A stretch of DNA of 64,000 nucleotides from Desulfovibrio sp. X2 (GCF_000422205.1 NZ_ATHV01000022.1:1-64000); one strand, 5' to 3'. Positions 47,246-55,899 are shown, numbered from the stretch's first letter. Made by a program: numbers and translations. Notes: generated by a model from the letters alone, not told the origin.

Positions 47246-47491
47246 GCTGCATCCGGGGTTGTGGTTTGGGGGAATGTCCACGGTCGGGACGGGGAGCATC
47301 GTAGGTTTTTTTCGGGCCGTGTCAAACATCCTGGGGCATACGTGCACCCGGTACGGTTGTGATCAGGTGCGGCAAAGGGGAGCCGTTGCGGTCCATGTGG
47401 TGTTACGAAATTATCATTCATGCCACTATCGACGAACTCCGCAACTCCGCGCGTGGCAAGGCTCCACGCACTGATAAAAACTGAAATTGTA

Positions 47492-47520
47492 TTGACGGCG
47501 CGGTTGGAATTCGAGTAGAC
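47492..47520 (+). promoter_or_regulatory. Candidate sigma70 promoter of the hydrogenase operon
   Basis: TTGACG (47492-47497) and GTAGAC (47515-47520) are 17 bases apart. The -10 is poor, which would fit an activated promoter. The leader to hynB would be about 225 bases. Confidence 0.35.
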
Positions 47521-47529
47521 GGGGGGTAC

Positions 47530-47548
47530 TTGTATTAAACCGTTACAA
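47530..47548. promoter_or_regulatory. Candidate operator palindrome near the hydrogenase promoter
   Basis: TTGTA-N9-TACAA at 47530-47548 is a symmetric site just downstream of the candidate -10. It resembles CRP/FNR-family or Rex sites only loosely (the Rex spacing would differ), so the regulator is not assigned. Confidence 0.3.
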
Positions 47549-47753
47549 ACTTCTGCGGACGCCGGAGCAATGCGGACTGACGGCTGCTTCAGGAGACCCG
47601 GTGGAACGCCGGGAAACAATGCGTACATCACTGTCGCCAAGGCGGTGGTGCGCACGGCTTCATCCGGCCGGAAAGGCGGTTGGTTTTCCGGCTGGTGGCA
47701 TAGGGTGCATGGCAATCGGCAACAGGTGATCCTTTGACCTTGGAGGTGTTCGA

Positions 47754-48710
47754 ATGAAAATTCACGTGGGACACGGAGACAGGAGCGCCGAGGAGCGGCT
47801 GCAGGCGAACGGCGTCTCGCGCCGTGACTTCATGAAGTTCTGCGCCGCGGTGTCGGCGGTTCTGGGCCTCGGTGCCTCGGGGGCGACCGAAGTCGCCGCC
47901 GCGCTGACCCAGAAGCGCAGGCCCAGCGTCGTGTATCTGCACTGCGCCGAGTGCACCGGCTGTTCCGAGTCGGTCCTTCGCGCCGTTCAGCCGATCATGA
48001 TCGACGACCTGATCCTGGATACCATTTCCCTGGACTACCACGAAACCCTTATGGCTGCCGCCGGCGAGAAAGCCGAGGAAGCCCTGCACAGCGCCATCAA
48101 CAATCCCGATGGCTTCATCTGCGTCGTCGAGGGCGCCATCCCGATGAAGGACGGCGGCATCTACGGCAAGGTGGCCGGCAAGACCATGTACGACCTGGTC
48201 GCCGAAGTGGCCCCCAAGGCCAAGGCCGTCATCGCCATCGGCAACTGCGCGAACTTCGGCGGCGTGCAGGCCGCCAAGCCCAACCCGACGGGTGCCAAGG
48301 GCGTGAACGACGCGTTCAAGGACAAGGGCATCAAGGCCATCAACATCGGCGGCTGCCCCCCGAATCCCTACAACTTCGTCGGCGCCGTGGTCCTGTACCT
48401 GCAGGGCAAGAAGATCGAGTTGGACGAGTACAGCCGTCCGCTGGCCTTCTACGGCGAGACCGTCCACGACCACTGCCCGCGCCAGAAGTACTTCGACCAG
48501 GGCATGTTCGCTCCTTCCTTCGACTCCGAGGAAGCGCGCAAGGGCTACTGCCTCTACGAGCTCGGCTGCCGCGGTCCCTACACCTTCAACAACTGCCCGA
48601 CGGTGAAGTTCAACCAGACCAACTGGCCCGTCGAGGCCGGCCACCCCTGCATCGGCTGCAGCGAGCCCAATTTCTGGGACGCCATGAGCCCGTTCTACGT
48701 GCAGATGTAA
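47754..48710 (+). CDS. hynB: Periplasmic [NiFe] hydrogenase, small subunit
   Basis: Electron-transfer subunit carrying three Fe-S clusters. The Tat signal [19 protein letters not shown] lies at residues 22-40, with cleavage expected near residue 50. Proximal-cluster Cys are in [12 protein letters not shown] and later IGNCANFGG and GGCPPNP; distal and medial cluster ligands are in [26 protein letters not shown] and [13 protein letters not shown]. 318 residues, soluble form without a C-terminal membrane anchor. TTGGAGGTG precedes ATG 47754. It is exported as a complex with HynA by Tat. Confidence 0.96.
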   Translation: MKIHVGHGDRSAEERLQANGVSRRDFMKFCAAVSAVLGLGASGATEVAAALTQKRRPSVVYLHCAECTGCSESVLRAVQPIMIDDLILDTISLDYHETLMAAAGEKAEEALHSAINNPDGFICVVEGAIPMKDGGIYGKVAGKTMYDLVAEVAPKAKAVIAIGNCANFGGVQAAKPNPTGAKGVNDAFKDKGIKAINIGGCPPNPYNFVGAVVLYLQGKKIELDEYSRPLAFYGETVHDHCPRQKYFDQGMFAPSFDSEEARKGYCLYELGCRGPYTFNNCPTVKFNQTNWPVEAGHPCIGCSEPNFWDAMSPFYVQM

Positions 48711-48773
48711 GGCCCGTTCGTCAGGTGTCAGGAGAACAGAACCCAGCCGCTTTCCCCAAGGGAGGAAATACAC

Positions 48774-50477
48774 ATGTCCGGATGTAAGACGCAGGCTCCC
48801 GGAGTGATGGCCACTCCGTTTGCCCAGAACTTCAGCGGCCCCGTCGTGGTGGACCCGATCACCCGCATCGAGGGCCATTACCGTGTCGAGGTCGAGGTCG
48901 AGAAAGGCTACGTCAAGAACGTTTGGACCTCGGCACAGCTCTTCCGCGGCCTCGAGATCATCCTCAAGGGCCGTGACCCCCGCGACGCCGCCCACTTCAC
49001 CCAGCGCTCCTGCGGCGTGTGCACGAACGTGCACGCCGTCGCCTCCGTGCGCTGCGTGGACAACGCCGTCAAGGTCGTGATCCCCGAGAACGCCACCCTG
49101 ATGCGCAACCTCGTGCTCGCGCAGCAGTTCCTGCACGACCACATCGTGCACTTCTATCACCTGCACGCCCTGGACTGGGTGGACGTCACCTCCGCGCTGA
49201 CCGCCGACCCGGCCAAGGCCGCCAAGATCGCCAACGACATCTCGCCCAACCGCAAGACCACCGCTGCCGATCTCAAGGCCGTCCAGGACAAGCTGAAGGC
49301 CTTCGTGGCCTCCGGCCAGCTCGGCATCTTCACCAACGCCTACTTCCTCGGCGGCCACCCGGCTTACTACCTGCCCGCCGAGGTCAACCTCATCGCCACG
49401 GCCCACTACCTGGAGGCCCTGCGCCTGCAGATCAAGGCCGCGCGCGCCATGGCCGTCTTCGGCGCCAAGAACCCGCACACCCAGTTCATGGTCGTGGGCG
49501 GCGTGACCAACTACGACGGCCTGCGCCCCGAGCGCATCGAGGAGTTCCGTCAGCTCTTCCGTGAGACCAAGAAGTTCATCGACGAGGTCTACATCCCCGA
49601 CCTGCTTACCGTCGCCAGCTACTACAAGGACTGGGCGAAGATCGGCGGCACGACGAACTTCTTCTGCTGCGGCGAGTTCCCGACCGACGAGTACGATCTG
49701 AACTCCCGTTACATGCCCCCGGGCGTGATCATGGGCCGCGACCTCGGCAAGCCCATGGCCTTCGACCAGATGAAGATCGAAGAGCACGTGGCCCGCTCCT
49801 GGTACAAGGGTTCCGCCGCCCTGCATCCGTGGAAGGGCGTCACCGAGCCCATGTACACGAGCCTGGACGACCGTGAGAAGTACTCCTGGTTCAAGGCTCC
49901 CCGCTACGACGGCAAGGCCATGGAAGTCGGCCCCCTGGCGCAGTGCCTGGTGGCCTACGCCAAGGGCCATCCGGACTTCAAGCCCGCGGTGGACATGGTC
50001 CTCAAGAAGCTGGGCGTCGGCCCCGAGGCCCTCTTCTCCACCCTCGGCCGTACGGCCGCCCGCGGCATCCAGACCATGGTCATCGCCGGCAAGATGGAAG
50101 TCTGGCTGGATCAGCTGGCCTCCAACGTCTCCAAGGGCAAGCTCGACATCTACAAGGACTGGAAGATGCCGGACGAAGCCTACGGTGTGGGCTGGGCGGA
50201 CGTGCCGCGCGGCTCGCTGTCCCACTGGATCCACATCAAGGGCGGCAAGATCGACAACTTCCAGCTCGTCGTGCCCTCCACCTGGAACCTCGGGCCCCGT
50301 GACGAGACCGGCCAGCTCTCCGCGGTGGAAGAGGCCCTCATGGGCACTCCGATCGCCGATCCGAAGCGTCCGGTCGAGATCCTGCGCACCGTGCACTCGT
50401 ATGACCCCTGCATCGCCTGCGGCGTGCACGTCATCGACTCCCAGAGCAACGAGGTCCACAAGTTCCGCATCCTGTAG
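48774..50477 (+). CDS. hynA: Periplasmic [NiFe] hydrogenase, large subunit
   Basis: Catalytic subunit holding the NiFe(CN)2CO centre, 567 residues. Nickel ligands are in RSCGVCTNVH (N-terminal CxxC) and DPCIACGVH (C-terminal CxxC). Both Cys of the C-terminal motif are normal TGC codons, so this is [NiFe], not [NiFeSe]. Cleavage after His552 would remove the 15-residue tail VIDSQSNEVHKFRIL, done by the protease encoded next. There is no signal peptide; it rides with HynB. H2 oxidation in the periplasm feeds cytochrome c3 in related sulfate reducers. Confidence 0.97.
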   Translation: MSGCKTQAPGVMATPFAQNFSGPVVVDPITRIEGHYRVEVEVEKGYVKNVWTSAQLFRGLEIILKGRDPRDAAHFTQRSCGVCTNVHAVASVRCVDNAVKVVIPENATLMRNLVLAQQFLHDHIVHFYHLHALDWVDVTSALTADPAKAAKIANDISPNRKTTAADLKAVQDKLKAFVASGQLGIFTNAYFLGGHPAYYLPAEVNLIATAHYLEALRLQIKAARAMAVFGAKNPHTQFMVVGGVTNYDGLRPERIEEFRQLFRETKKFIDEVYIPDLLTVASYYKDWAKIGGTTNFFCCGEFPTDEYDLNSRYMPPGVIMGRDLGKPMAFDQMKIEEHVARSWYKGSAALHPWKGVTEPMYTSLDDREKYSWFKAPRYDGKAMEVGPLAQCLVAYAKGHPDFKPAVDMVLKKLGVGPEALFSTLGRTAARGIQTMVIAGKMEVWLDQLASNVSKGKLDIYKDWKMPDEAYGVGWADVPRGSLSHWIHIKGGKIDNFQLVVPSTWNLGPRDETGQLSAVEEALMGTPIADPKRPVEILRTVHSYDPCIACGVHVIDSQSNEVHKFRIL

Positions 50478-50501
50478 GAAGCGGCACCGCACGACCACTC
50501 C

Positions 50502-50537
50502 GGGAACCTGGCCCGAAAGGGCCAGGTTCCCTTTTTC
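50502..50537 (+). terminator. Hairpin terminator/attenuator between hynA and the protease gene
   Basis: A perfect 13-bp stem (arms 50502-50514 and 50519-50531) with a GAAA tetraloop is followed by TTTTTC. It sits inside the operon and probably lets only part of the transcripts continue into the maturation genes. Confidence 0.88.
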
Positions 50538-50553
50538 TTCCAAGGACGGACGC

Positions 50554-51051
50554 ATGGAGCAGACGGAGACGAAACGAATCCTGGTCATGGGGGTCGGCAA
50601 CATCCTGTGGTCTGACGAGGGCCTCGGGGTGCGCACCGTCGAGTGGCTCGAGAAGAACTACGATTTCAGCGGGAACGTCAGCCTGTTCGACGGCGGCACG
50701 CTCGGCATGCGCCTCATGGAGCCGATCATGGAGTCCGACCTGCTGATCGTCGTGGACGCGGTGCTCGGCGACGGTGATCCGGGGAGCATTTACCGTCTCA
50801 CCGGGGACGATCTCAGAAAGAGCCTTGCCTTCAAGAACTCGATGCATCAAACTGACCTCGTGGACACGCTGATCTACTGCGACATCGCGGGCCATCGCCC
50901 GGAGGCGGTGGTCATCGGCGTCGAGCCGTACGACTTCCAGACCATGGCCGTCGAGGTTTCCCCGTGCATAGCCGAGCGCATGCCCGAGATCGCGAAGGTG
51001 GTGCTGGAAGAGATTTCACGCGCCGGCGGCGGCTACACGGCCAAGGCCTGA
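50554..51051 (+). CDS. Hydrogenase maturation endopeptidase (HupD/HyaD family)
   Basis: Nickel-dependent protease that trims the C-terminal tail of the large subunit. The start VMGVGNILWSDEGLGVRTVEWL (residues 11-32, split here as VMGVGNILWSDEG and LGVRTVEWL) has the conserved Glu, and VVDAVLGDGDPGSI has the Asp, with His in KNSMHQTDLVDTL as the third metal ligand. 165 residues. AAGGACGG lies before ATG 50554. Its position after hynA points to HynA as substrate. Confidence 0.93.
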   Translation: MEQTETKRILVMGVGNILWSDEGLGVRTVEWLEKNYDFSGNVSLFDGGTLGMRLMEPIMESDLLIVVDAVLGDGDPGSIYRLTGDDLRKSLAFKNSMHQTDLVDTLIYCDIAGHRPEAVVIGVEPYDFQTMAVEVSPCIAERMPEIAKVVLEEISRAGGGYTAKA

Positions 51052-51081
51052 TCCGTCCGTCGAGCGAAGAGGAGAGACATC

Positions 51082-51339
51082 ATGTGCCTTGCGATTCCCG
51101 TTCGCATCGAGGAGATCGAAGACGGCGTGGCCCGTTGCCGCGTCGGTGAGGGCGACACGTTCATCAACGCTTCCCTGATGATGACCGAAGGCGAGGCCAA
51201 GGTGGGAGACTTCCTCATCGTCCACGCGGGCTTCGCCCTGCGCATCCTGGACCCCCAGGAGGCCGAGGAGAGCCTGCGCATCCTGCGCGAGATGGCGCGG
51301 TCGGTGGAAGGGCAGGAGCACCTCGCCGACATGTTCTGA
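51082..51339 (+). CDS. hypC: Hydrogenase assembly chaperone HypC
   Basis: Small chaperone that carries the Fe(CN)2CO unit with HypD and loads it into the hydrogenase large subunit. The essential N-terminal Met-Cys is present in MCLAIPVRIEEIE, and VGDFLIVHAGFALRILDPQEAEE follows the HypC pattern. 85 residues. It follows the protease gene by 30 bases. The other hyp genes are elsewhere. Confidence 0.95.
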   Translation: MCLAIPVRIEEIEDGVARCRVGEGDTFINASLMMTEGEAKVGDFLIVHAGFALRILDPQEAEESLRILREMARSVEGQEHLADMF

Positions 51340-51400
51340 GCGGACACCGTCCGGGAGTGCTTGTCGGGGAGGCGCGGTAATTCGCTGTCCTGGCAGGAAT

Positions 51401-51424
51401 AAAATTTTTTCTAGAAAATTTTTT
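51401..51424. repeat. AT-only direct repeat / hairpin
   Basis: AAAATTTTTT occurs at 51401-51410 and 51415-51424 around CTAG. Because AAAATTTT is self-complementary, the same DNA can form an 8-bp hairpin (51401-51408 with 51415-51422) followed by T. It stands out in this GC-rich region and may be a first, weak terminator. Confidence 0.5.
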
Positions 51425-51446
51425 GCATTCGTCTTGTAAAAATATT

Positions 51447-51476
51447 GCGCCCCGGAACGGCCGTTCCGGGGCGCTT
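51447..51476. terminator. Two-way terminator after hypC
   Basis: A perfect 28-base palindrome (arms 51447-51460 and 51461-51474) with T on the right and A-rich sequence on the left. It serves the hydrogenase operon and the convergent CBS gene. The centre will open into a small loop. Confidence 0.88.
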
Positions 51477-51499
51477 TTCGTTCATCCAGGCGGCACAGG

Positions 51500-51937
51500 T
51501 CAGCCGTTCCTGATGCGGGCCAATTCGTCCATCAGGCCGATGGTCAACTTGATGAAATCCGCCTCGGTCAGGATGCCCACCACCTTGCCCTTGTCCACCA
51601 CGGGCAGGCAGCCGAACTTGTTGTCGAGCATGATCTGGGCTGCCTCGCGCACGGGTGTGCCCGGCTCGGCGGCCATGACTCCCTGGCGCATGACCGTGCC
51701 GACCATGATTGAGGCGTCGATTTCATCCTGCGCGGTGTCGTCGATGTCCGCGAGTTGGGAGATGGTGAAGGAGAGGAGGTCGCGATGCGTCAGCAGGCCC
51801 ACGAATCTGCCGTCCGGGCCGACGACCGGGAGATGGCGGATGCGGCGCCGTTCCATGGTGGTCCTCGCGGTCGCAAGCGTATCCGAATCGTGCAGGACCA
51901 CCGGATCACGGGTCATCAGCTCGCCCACGCACAGCAT
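51500..51937 (-). CDS. CBS-domain pair protein
   Basis: 145-residue protein made of two CBS domains and nothing else. First: VGELMTRDPVVLHDSDTLA and RIRHLPVVGPDGRFVGLLTHRDLL; second: VMRQGVMAAEPGTPVREAA and FGCLPVVDKGKVVGILTEADF. Such modules bind adenine nucleotides and report energy state to a partner. The partner is not evident here. It is convergent with the hydrogenase operon and divergent from pcm. Confidence 0.9.
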   Translation of the reverse strand: MLCVGELMTRDPVVLHDSDTLATARTTMERRRIRHLPVVGPDGRFVGLLTHRDLLSFTISQLADIDDTAQDEIDASIMVGTVMRQGVMAAEPGTPVREAAQIMLDNKFGCLPVVDKGKVVGILTEADFIKLTIGLMDELARIRNG

Positions 51938-52150
51938 GGCGTCCTCCGAAGGGTCGACGTTTTATTCTATGCTGCACTTTGGCGGATGCGCATCGGGCTG
52001 TCAACCGAGGCTCGGGGCCGGTGCCGCCGGATCTGTCGGGAGAGGGGGGGAGCCGATTGAGTTGACTTGAATGCCTAAACCATGCATTGCAAGCCTGCGA
52101 CGCGGGACTTTGCCCGTCGGGGCGCCCGCTTAAGCCATCCACGAATTCAC

Positions 52151-52801
52151 ATGAGCATCGACCCAGTCCGCAAGCGCGAGCGCATGGTGCGCGAACAGAT
52201 CGAAGCCAGAGGCGTGCGCGATCCCGAGGTCCTGCGCGCCATGCGCACGGTCCCGCGCCATCGTTTCGTGCAGGAGGCCCTGGCCGCCCAGGCCTACGAC
52301 GACCGCCCCCAGCCCCTCGGCTTCGGCCAGACCATCTCCCAGCCCTACATCGTCGCGTTCATGACCGAGCTCCTGGAGCTCAAGCCCGGCATGAAGGTCC
52401 TCGAGATCGGCACCGGCTCAGGTTACCAAGCCGCCGTGCTGGCCGAGATGGGCGCGGACGTATTCACGGTGGAGCGCGTGAAGGAGCTGCACCAGCAGGC
52501 GCGCGACCGTCTGGCCCGGCTCAAGTACCTCTTCGTCAAGCTCAAGCTCGATGACGGTACGCTCGGCTGGCCCGAGGAGGCACCCTTCGACCGCATCATC
52601 GTCACCGCAGGCGGCCCTGAAGTGCCCAGGCCCCTCGTGGACCAGCTCGCGGACGACGGGATACTGGTCATCCCCGTAGGTCCGGCGAAACGCACGCAGA
52701 TGCTCAAGGTGGTGCGCAAGGAACGCGGGCTCGTGCGCGCGGAGGACCGCCTCGGCGTGATGTTCGTGGACCTCGTCGGGAAGCACGGCTGGGAGGAGTA
52801 G
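52151..52801 (+). CDS. pcm: Protein-L-isoaspartate O-methyltransferase
   Basis: Repairs isoaspartyl residues in aged proteins with S-adenosylmethionine. The SAM site is [19 protein letters not shown] (about residues 80-98); [16 protein letters not shown] and [13 protein letters not shown] are family motifs. 216 residues. ATG 52151 has no clear Shine-Dalgarno; ATG 52082 is an alternative that would add 23 residues. Confidence 0.94.
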   Translation: MSIDPVRKRERMVREQIEARGVRDPEVLRAMRTVPRHRFVQEALAAQAYDDRPQPLGFGQTISQPYIVAFMTELLELKPGMKVLEIGTGSGYQAAVLAEMGADVFTVERVKELHQQARDRLARLKYLFVKLKLDDGTLGWPEEAPFDRIIVTAGGPEVPRPLVDQLADDGILVIPVGPAKRTQMLKVVRKERGLVRAEDRLGVMFVDLVGKHGWEE

Positions 52802-52864
52802 GACAGGCAGGCGCGGTGCGGCGGGGAAGGCCGCCTGCCGTGTTCCCCTTGCCCTCCGGGGCGC

Positions 52865-52887
52865 ATAGGGCTATGGCATAGCCCTAT
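52865..52887. promoter_or_regulatory. Perfect 10-bp inverted repeat upstream of the Mrp gene
   Basis: ATAGGGCTAT-GGC-ATAGCCCTAT at 52865-52887 lies 31 bases before the Mrp start. It is either an operator or an mRNA hairpin just upstream of the ribosome site. No T-run follows, so a terminator for pcm is less likely. Confidence 0.55.
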
Positions 52888-52918
52888 TGCGAACATCTTT
52901 AGAAATAGGAACACGACC

Positions 52919-53809
52919 ATGGCATCGAATTCCTGTTCTTCCTGCGGCAGCGGCGGAAAGGGCGGCTCGGCCGCCCAGGCCATGCAGGACGAGCTCATCA
53001 AAAGCACCCTGGCCAAGATCCGCTACAAGCTCTTCGTCATGAGCGGCAAGGGCGGCGTGGGCAAGAGTTCCGTGGCCGTGAACATCGCCGCGGCGCTGGC
53101 CGCCCTGGGACACCGCGTCGGCATCCTCGACGTGGACATCCACGGTCCCTCCATCCCCGGCCTGCTCGGCATCAAGGGGCAGCTTGAGGTCGACCGAGGC
53201 AATATCGTCAAGCCGAAGAAATACAACGATAATCTCTTCGTCGTCTCCATGGAGTCGCTGCTCAAGGACCCGGATCAGGCCGTGCTCTGGCGCGGGCCCA
53301 TGAAGACCTCGGCCATCCGCCAGTTCGTGGCGGACGTCTCCTGGGGCGAGCTCGACTTCCTGGTCATCGACTCGCCTCCGGGCACCGGCGACGAGCACAT
53401 GACCGTGCTGCGCACCATTCCCGACGCCCTGTGCGTCATCGTCACCACCCCACAGGAGATCTCCCTGGCCGACGTGCGCAAGGCCGTGAACTTCCTGCAG
53501 TACGCCAAGGCCAACATCCTGGGCGTGGTGGAGAACATGAGCGGGCTCATCTGCCCCCACTGCCACCAGGAGATCGACCTGTTCAAGAAGGGCGGCGGCC
53601 GTGAACTGGCCGAGCGCTATGGCTTGGCCTTCCTCGGTGCCATCCCTCTCGATCCCGCCACCGTGGTGGCCGGCGATCTGGGCAAGCCGGTTGTCCTCCT
53701 GGACGAAGACACGCCGGTCAAGGCGGCCCTGCAGGAACTCGCCCGCAACATCGTCGCCGAGGTGGGCAAGAGCCTGGAAGCCGCGGCATCCCCAGACAAG
53801 CCCGAGTAA
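52919..53809 (+). CDS. Mrp/NBP35-type P-loop ATPase (Fe-S cluster carrier)
   Basis: Predicted Fe-S cluster carrier of 296 residues. The N-terminus has SCSSCGSGG, then the deviant Walker A MSGKGGVGKSSVAVN (about residues 41-55), DVDIHGPSIPGLLG, and VIDSPPGTGDEHMT. The CPHC motif in GLICPHCHQEIDLF (near residue 207) is the cluster-binding pair of Mrp proteins. Fe-S rich metabolism in sulfate reducers makes the role plausible. It ends six bases before pgsA. Sometimes annotated MinD/ParA-like, but the CxxC motif separates it. Confidence 0.92.
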   Translation: MASNSCSSCGSGGKGGSAAQAMQDELIKSTLAKIRYKLFVMSGKGGVGKSSVAVNIAAALAALGHRVGILDVDIHGPSIPGLLGIKGQLEVDRGNIVKPKKYNDNLFVVSMESLLKDPDQAVLWRGPMKTSAIRQFVADVSWGELDFLVIDSPPGTGDEHMTVLRTIPDALCVIVTTPQEISLADVRKAVNFLQYAKANILGVVENMSGLICPHCHQEIDLFKKGGGRELAERYGLAFLGAIPLDPATVVAGDLGKPVVLLDEDTPVKAALQELARNIVAEVGKSLEAAASPDKPE

Positions 53810-53814
53810 GCAGC

Positions 53815-54360
53815 ATGTTCAATCTCGCCAACAAGCTGACGCTTTTGCGCATCGCGGCGGTACCGCTGCTCGTCTTCCTGCTGTACTTTCCCAACCGCGT
53901 CACCTGCTGGATCGCGCTGGTAATCTTCATTGCGGCGGCGCTCACGGACATGGTGGACGGCATGGTCGCGCGGCGTCAGGCCCTTGTCTCCAATCTCGGC
54001 AAGTTCCTCGACCCCCTGGCCGACAAGCTGCTGATCTGCTCGGTGCTGGTCATGCTGGTCATGCTTTCCTGGGCGCCGGCCTGGGTGGCCGTGCTGATCA
54101 TCGCCCGCGAGCTGATGGTCACCGGCCTGCGTGCCATGGCCGCGGACAAGGGGCTCGTCATCGCCGCCGACCGCTACGGCAAGCTGAAGACCATCCTTCA
54201 GATAGTGGCCCTGTGCCCCCTGATCCTCCATTTTCCCCTCGGGTCACTCGATCCGAGGCCGATCGGAGAGGTGCTGCTTTACATCGCTCTCGCATTGACT
54301 GTATATTCCGGATGGAATTATATGCGGTCTTTCTACGTCATATGGGCGAAGACCGAGTAA
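53815..54360 (+). CDS. pgsA: CDP-diacylglycerol-glycerol-3-phosphate 3-phosphatidyltransferase
   Basis: Membrane enzyme that makes phosphatidylglycerol phosphate. The CDP-alcohol phosphotransferase motif is present as DMVDGMVARRQ-x6-GKFLDPLADK (Asp at about residues 43, 46, 64, 68 region). N-terminal FNLANKLTLLRIAAVPLLVF is typical of PgsA. About five hydrophobic helices in 181 residues. Six bases after the Mrp gene. Confidence 0.93.
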   Translation: MFNLANKLTLLRIAAVPLLVFLLYFPNRVTCWIALVIFIAAALTDMVDGMVARRQALVSNLGKFLDPLADKLLICSVLVMLVMLSWAPAWVAVLIIARELMVTGLRAMAADKGLVIAADRYGKLKTILQIVALCPLILHFPLGSLDPRPIGEVLLYIALALTVYSGWNYMRSFYVIWAKTE

Positions 54361-54400
54361 TGATGGCAGATTGGCATTCGTGTTGCATCACGAGGGGGCG

Positions 54401-54679
54401 ATGAAGGAAGGGAAGTCCTTGCACCTGATGTTCCGCATCACCAATTGCCTGCAGACCATCCTGGAACTCGAGCCGCAGATCGAGAGGCTCGAACTCGGGA
54501 AGGATCTGCTCAAGGAATTCGAGCATCTCAAGGCTTTCCTGTCCAAGGTCGACCACATCGACCTGCAGGAGGACGACGTGGAGCGCATAGAGAGCGCCAC
54601 GGCCAGCTTCCTGGACGAACTCAAAGGCCCGCTCGCAGCGCTCGAACGCGACGGGTCGAAGCCCCGTTTCCTCCAGTGA
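54401..54679 (+). CDS. Small hypothetical protein
   Basis: 92-residue acidic, helical protein with a likely coiled-coil section (LELEPQIERLELGKDLLKEF, residues about 22-41). No known motif, no membrane segment. ATG 54401 with CGAGGGGGCG in front; an in-frame TTG at 54371 lacks such a site. It lies 13 bases before the FtsB-like gene. Function unknown. Confidence 0.62.
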   Translation: MKEGKSLHLMFRITNCLQTILELEPQIERLELGKDLLKEFEHLKAFLSKVDHIDLQEDDVERIESATASFLDELKGPLAALERDGSKPRFLQ

Positions 54680-54692
54680 GGTCAGTGGATAC

Positions 54693-55022
54693 ATGGTCCT
54701 GCGACGCGCGTTCCTGATCATCCTGCTCGCCGCCAACGTGACGCTGCTCGGCCTCGTCTTCATCGGCAACCAGGGGCTCTTCGCCTACCGCGACATGCGG
54801 GCCAGGTACGAAGACCTGGCGGCCAAGCTGAAGAGTGTGGACCAAAGGAGCCTCGAGCTCTCCCAGGACATCCGCCTTCTCAAGTCGGACCGGGAACACA
54901 TGGAGCGCGCAGTGCGGGCCCAGACCAATTTCGTGCGCGACAACGAGATCCTCTACCTTTTCCCGGAGCAGGACCGCGCGAGCGCGGGAGACACGGCCGG
55001 AGCCCAAATCGATGAAAAATAA
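54693..55022 (+). CDS. FtsB/DivIC-like septum formation initiator protein
   Basis: 109-residue bitopic protein: an N-terminal hydrophobic helix (about residues 5-26), then a coiled coil (YEDLAAKLKSVDQRSLELSQDIRLL, positions 54808-54882) and the short VRDNEILYLFPE motif. These are the marks of FtsB/DivIC, which with FtsL and FtsQ controls septal peptidoglycan synthesis. The C-terminal tail is short and variable. The end overlaps the next gene. Confidence 0.82.
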   Translation: MVLRRAFLIILLAANVTLLGLVFIGNQGLFAYRDMRARYEDLAAKLKSVDQRSLELSQDIRLLKSDREHMERAVRAQTNFVRDNEILYLFPEQDRASAGDTAGAQIDEK

Positions 55023-55899
55023 GATCGAGCTCTTTCAGGAACTGTTCGCCTCCGACCCCACTTCCAAGGTCTTCTACCCCCTTGCCAAGCTCTACGCCGA
55101 GTCCGGGATGCTCATCCAGGCCGGAGAGACTCTGCGCCAGGGGCTTTCACGCCATCCCGACCACATGGAGGCGCGTCTCCTGTTCATCGACATCCTGCAT
55201 CAGATGGAGCGGGACGACCAGGCCCTCGAGGAAGTCGAGACCCTGGCGGGCCTGCTCTCCAAATATCCCTCCTTCTGGGCGCTCTGGGCGGACCGCGCCG
55301 GAGAGCGCTCGAAGGACGCCGCCGTGGCCCTCAACTTCCTCTCCGCCCATCTCGGCGGACGGGACATCACCTGGGCCGACGTGCTTCTCAAAGGTTTCGA
55401 GGCCATAACCGGCCGCCTTCCCCTGGAGGACGACCTTCTCGATTTCCCGGCTCCGCGTCCCGCTGCGGCGCCGGAGCCCGTCGCCTCCGCCCCCGAGCGC
55501 CACGAGAATACGGACTTCACGTTCGAGGCCGCCGAGGAAGAGGGCGGTGATGCTGCCGCCGTCCCCGACGAGGCTGCCGCAGCCGCCGCGGATGGCGAAG
55601 GCAATCTGCGCACGCGGACCATGGCCGAACTGCTCGTGTCCCAGGGGGACTACGCCGGGGCCCTCGAGATCCTGCGCGAACTCTCCGGACGCGCCACTGG
55701 CCTTGAGAAGGGGCACCTTCAGAAGCGTATCGAGGAGGTCAAGGAGCTTCGGGCCAGCGCCCCGGCGGAAGAGCCTGCCGAGAAGCTTCTCGACGAGGCG
55801 GATTTCATCTCCGGGGCGCCCATGCAGCGGGCCAAGAACAAGCTCGTCCGCTCCCTCTCCCTGCTGGCTGAGCGTCTCGAGGCCCGCGCGGGAGCCTGA
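55012..55899 (+). CDS. Tetratricopeptide-repeat protein
   Basis: 295-residue soluble protein with TPR-type helical pairs at about residues 5-110 (FYPLAKLYAESGMLIQAGETL, positions 55072-55134) and again near 195-225 (TMAELLVSQGDYAGALEIL), joined by an Ala/Glu/Pro-rich linker at about 145-190. No signal peptide, so it is cytosolic. A protein-binding adaptor is likely. The start overlaps the FtsB-like stop by 11 bases, so the two are translated together and may work together. Confidence 0.78.
   Translation: MKNKIELFQELFASDPTSKVFYPLAKLYAESGMLIQAGETLRQGLSRHPDHMEARLLFIDILHQMERDDQALEEVETLAGLLSKYPSFWALWADRAGERSKDAAVALNFLSAHLGGRDITWADVLLKGFEAITGRLPLEDDLLDFPAPRPAAAPEPVASAPERHENTDFTFEAAEEEGGDAAAVPDEAAAAAADGEGNLRTRTMAELLVSQGDYAGALEILRELSGRATGLEKGHLQKRIEEVKELRASAPAEEPAEKLLDEADFISGAPMQRAKNKLVRSLSLLAERLEARAGA

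Larger units (their letters stand above)
47246..47753. other. Hydrogenase upstream region
   Basis: 508 bases with no credible gene, between the M23 gene and hynB (divergent). It contains a 6-bp inverted repeat GCGTGG/CCACGC (47451-47456 and 47464-47469), the promoter candidate and the palindrome listed next. The long 5' region suggests controlled transcription of the hydrogenase genes. Confidence 0.55.

Noticed and set aside
50401-50430. Possible selenocysteine ([NiFeSe]) active site in the hydrogenase large subunit
   Set aside because: Both C-terminal nickel-ligand codons are TGC, so it is an ordinary [NiFe] enzyme.
47628-50636. 1002-codon minus-strand open frame across the hydrogenase genes
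   Set aside because: Covers two well-defined genes and a terminator; composition shows it is a codon-bias artefact.
52865-52887. Inverted repeat as terminator of pcm
   Set aside because: No T-run on either side, and it sits just before the next ribosome-binding region; kept as a regulatory candidate instead.
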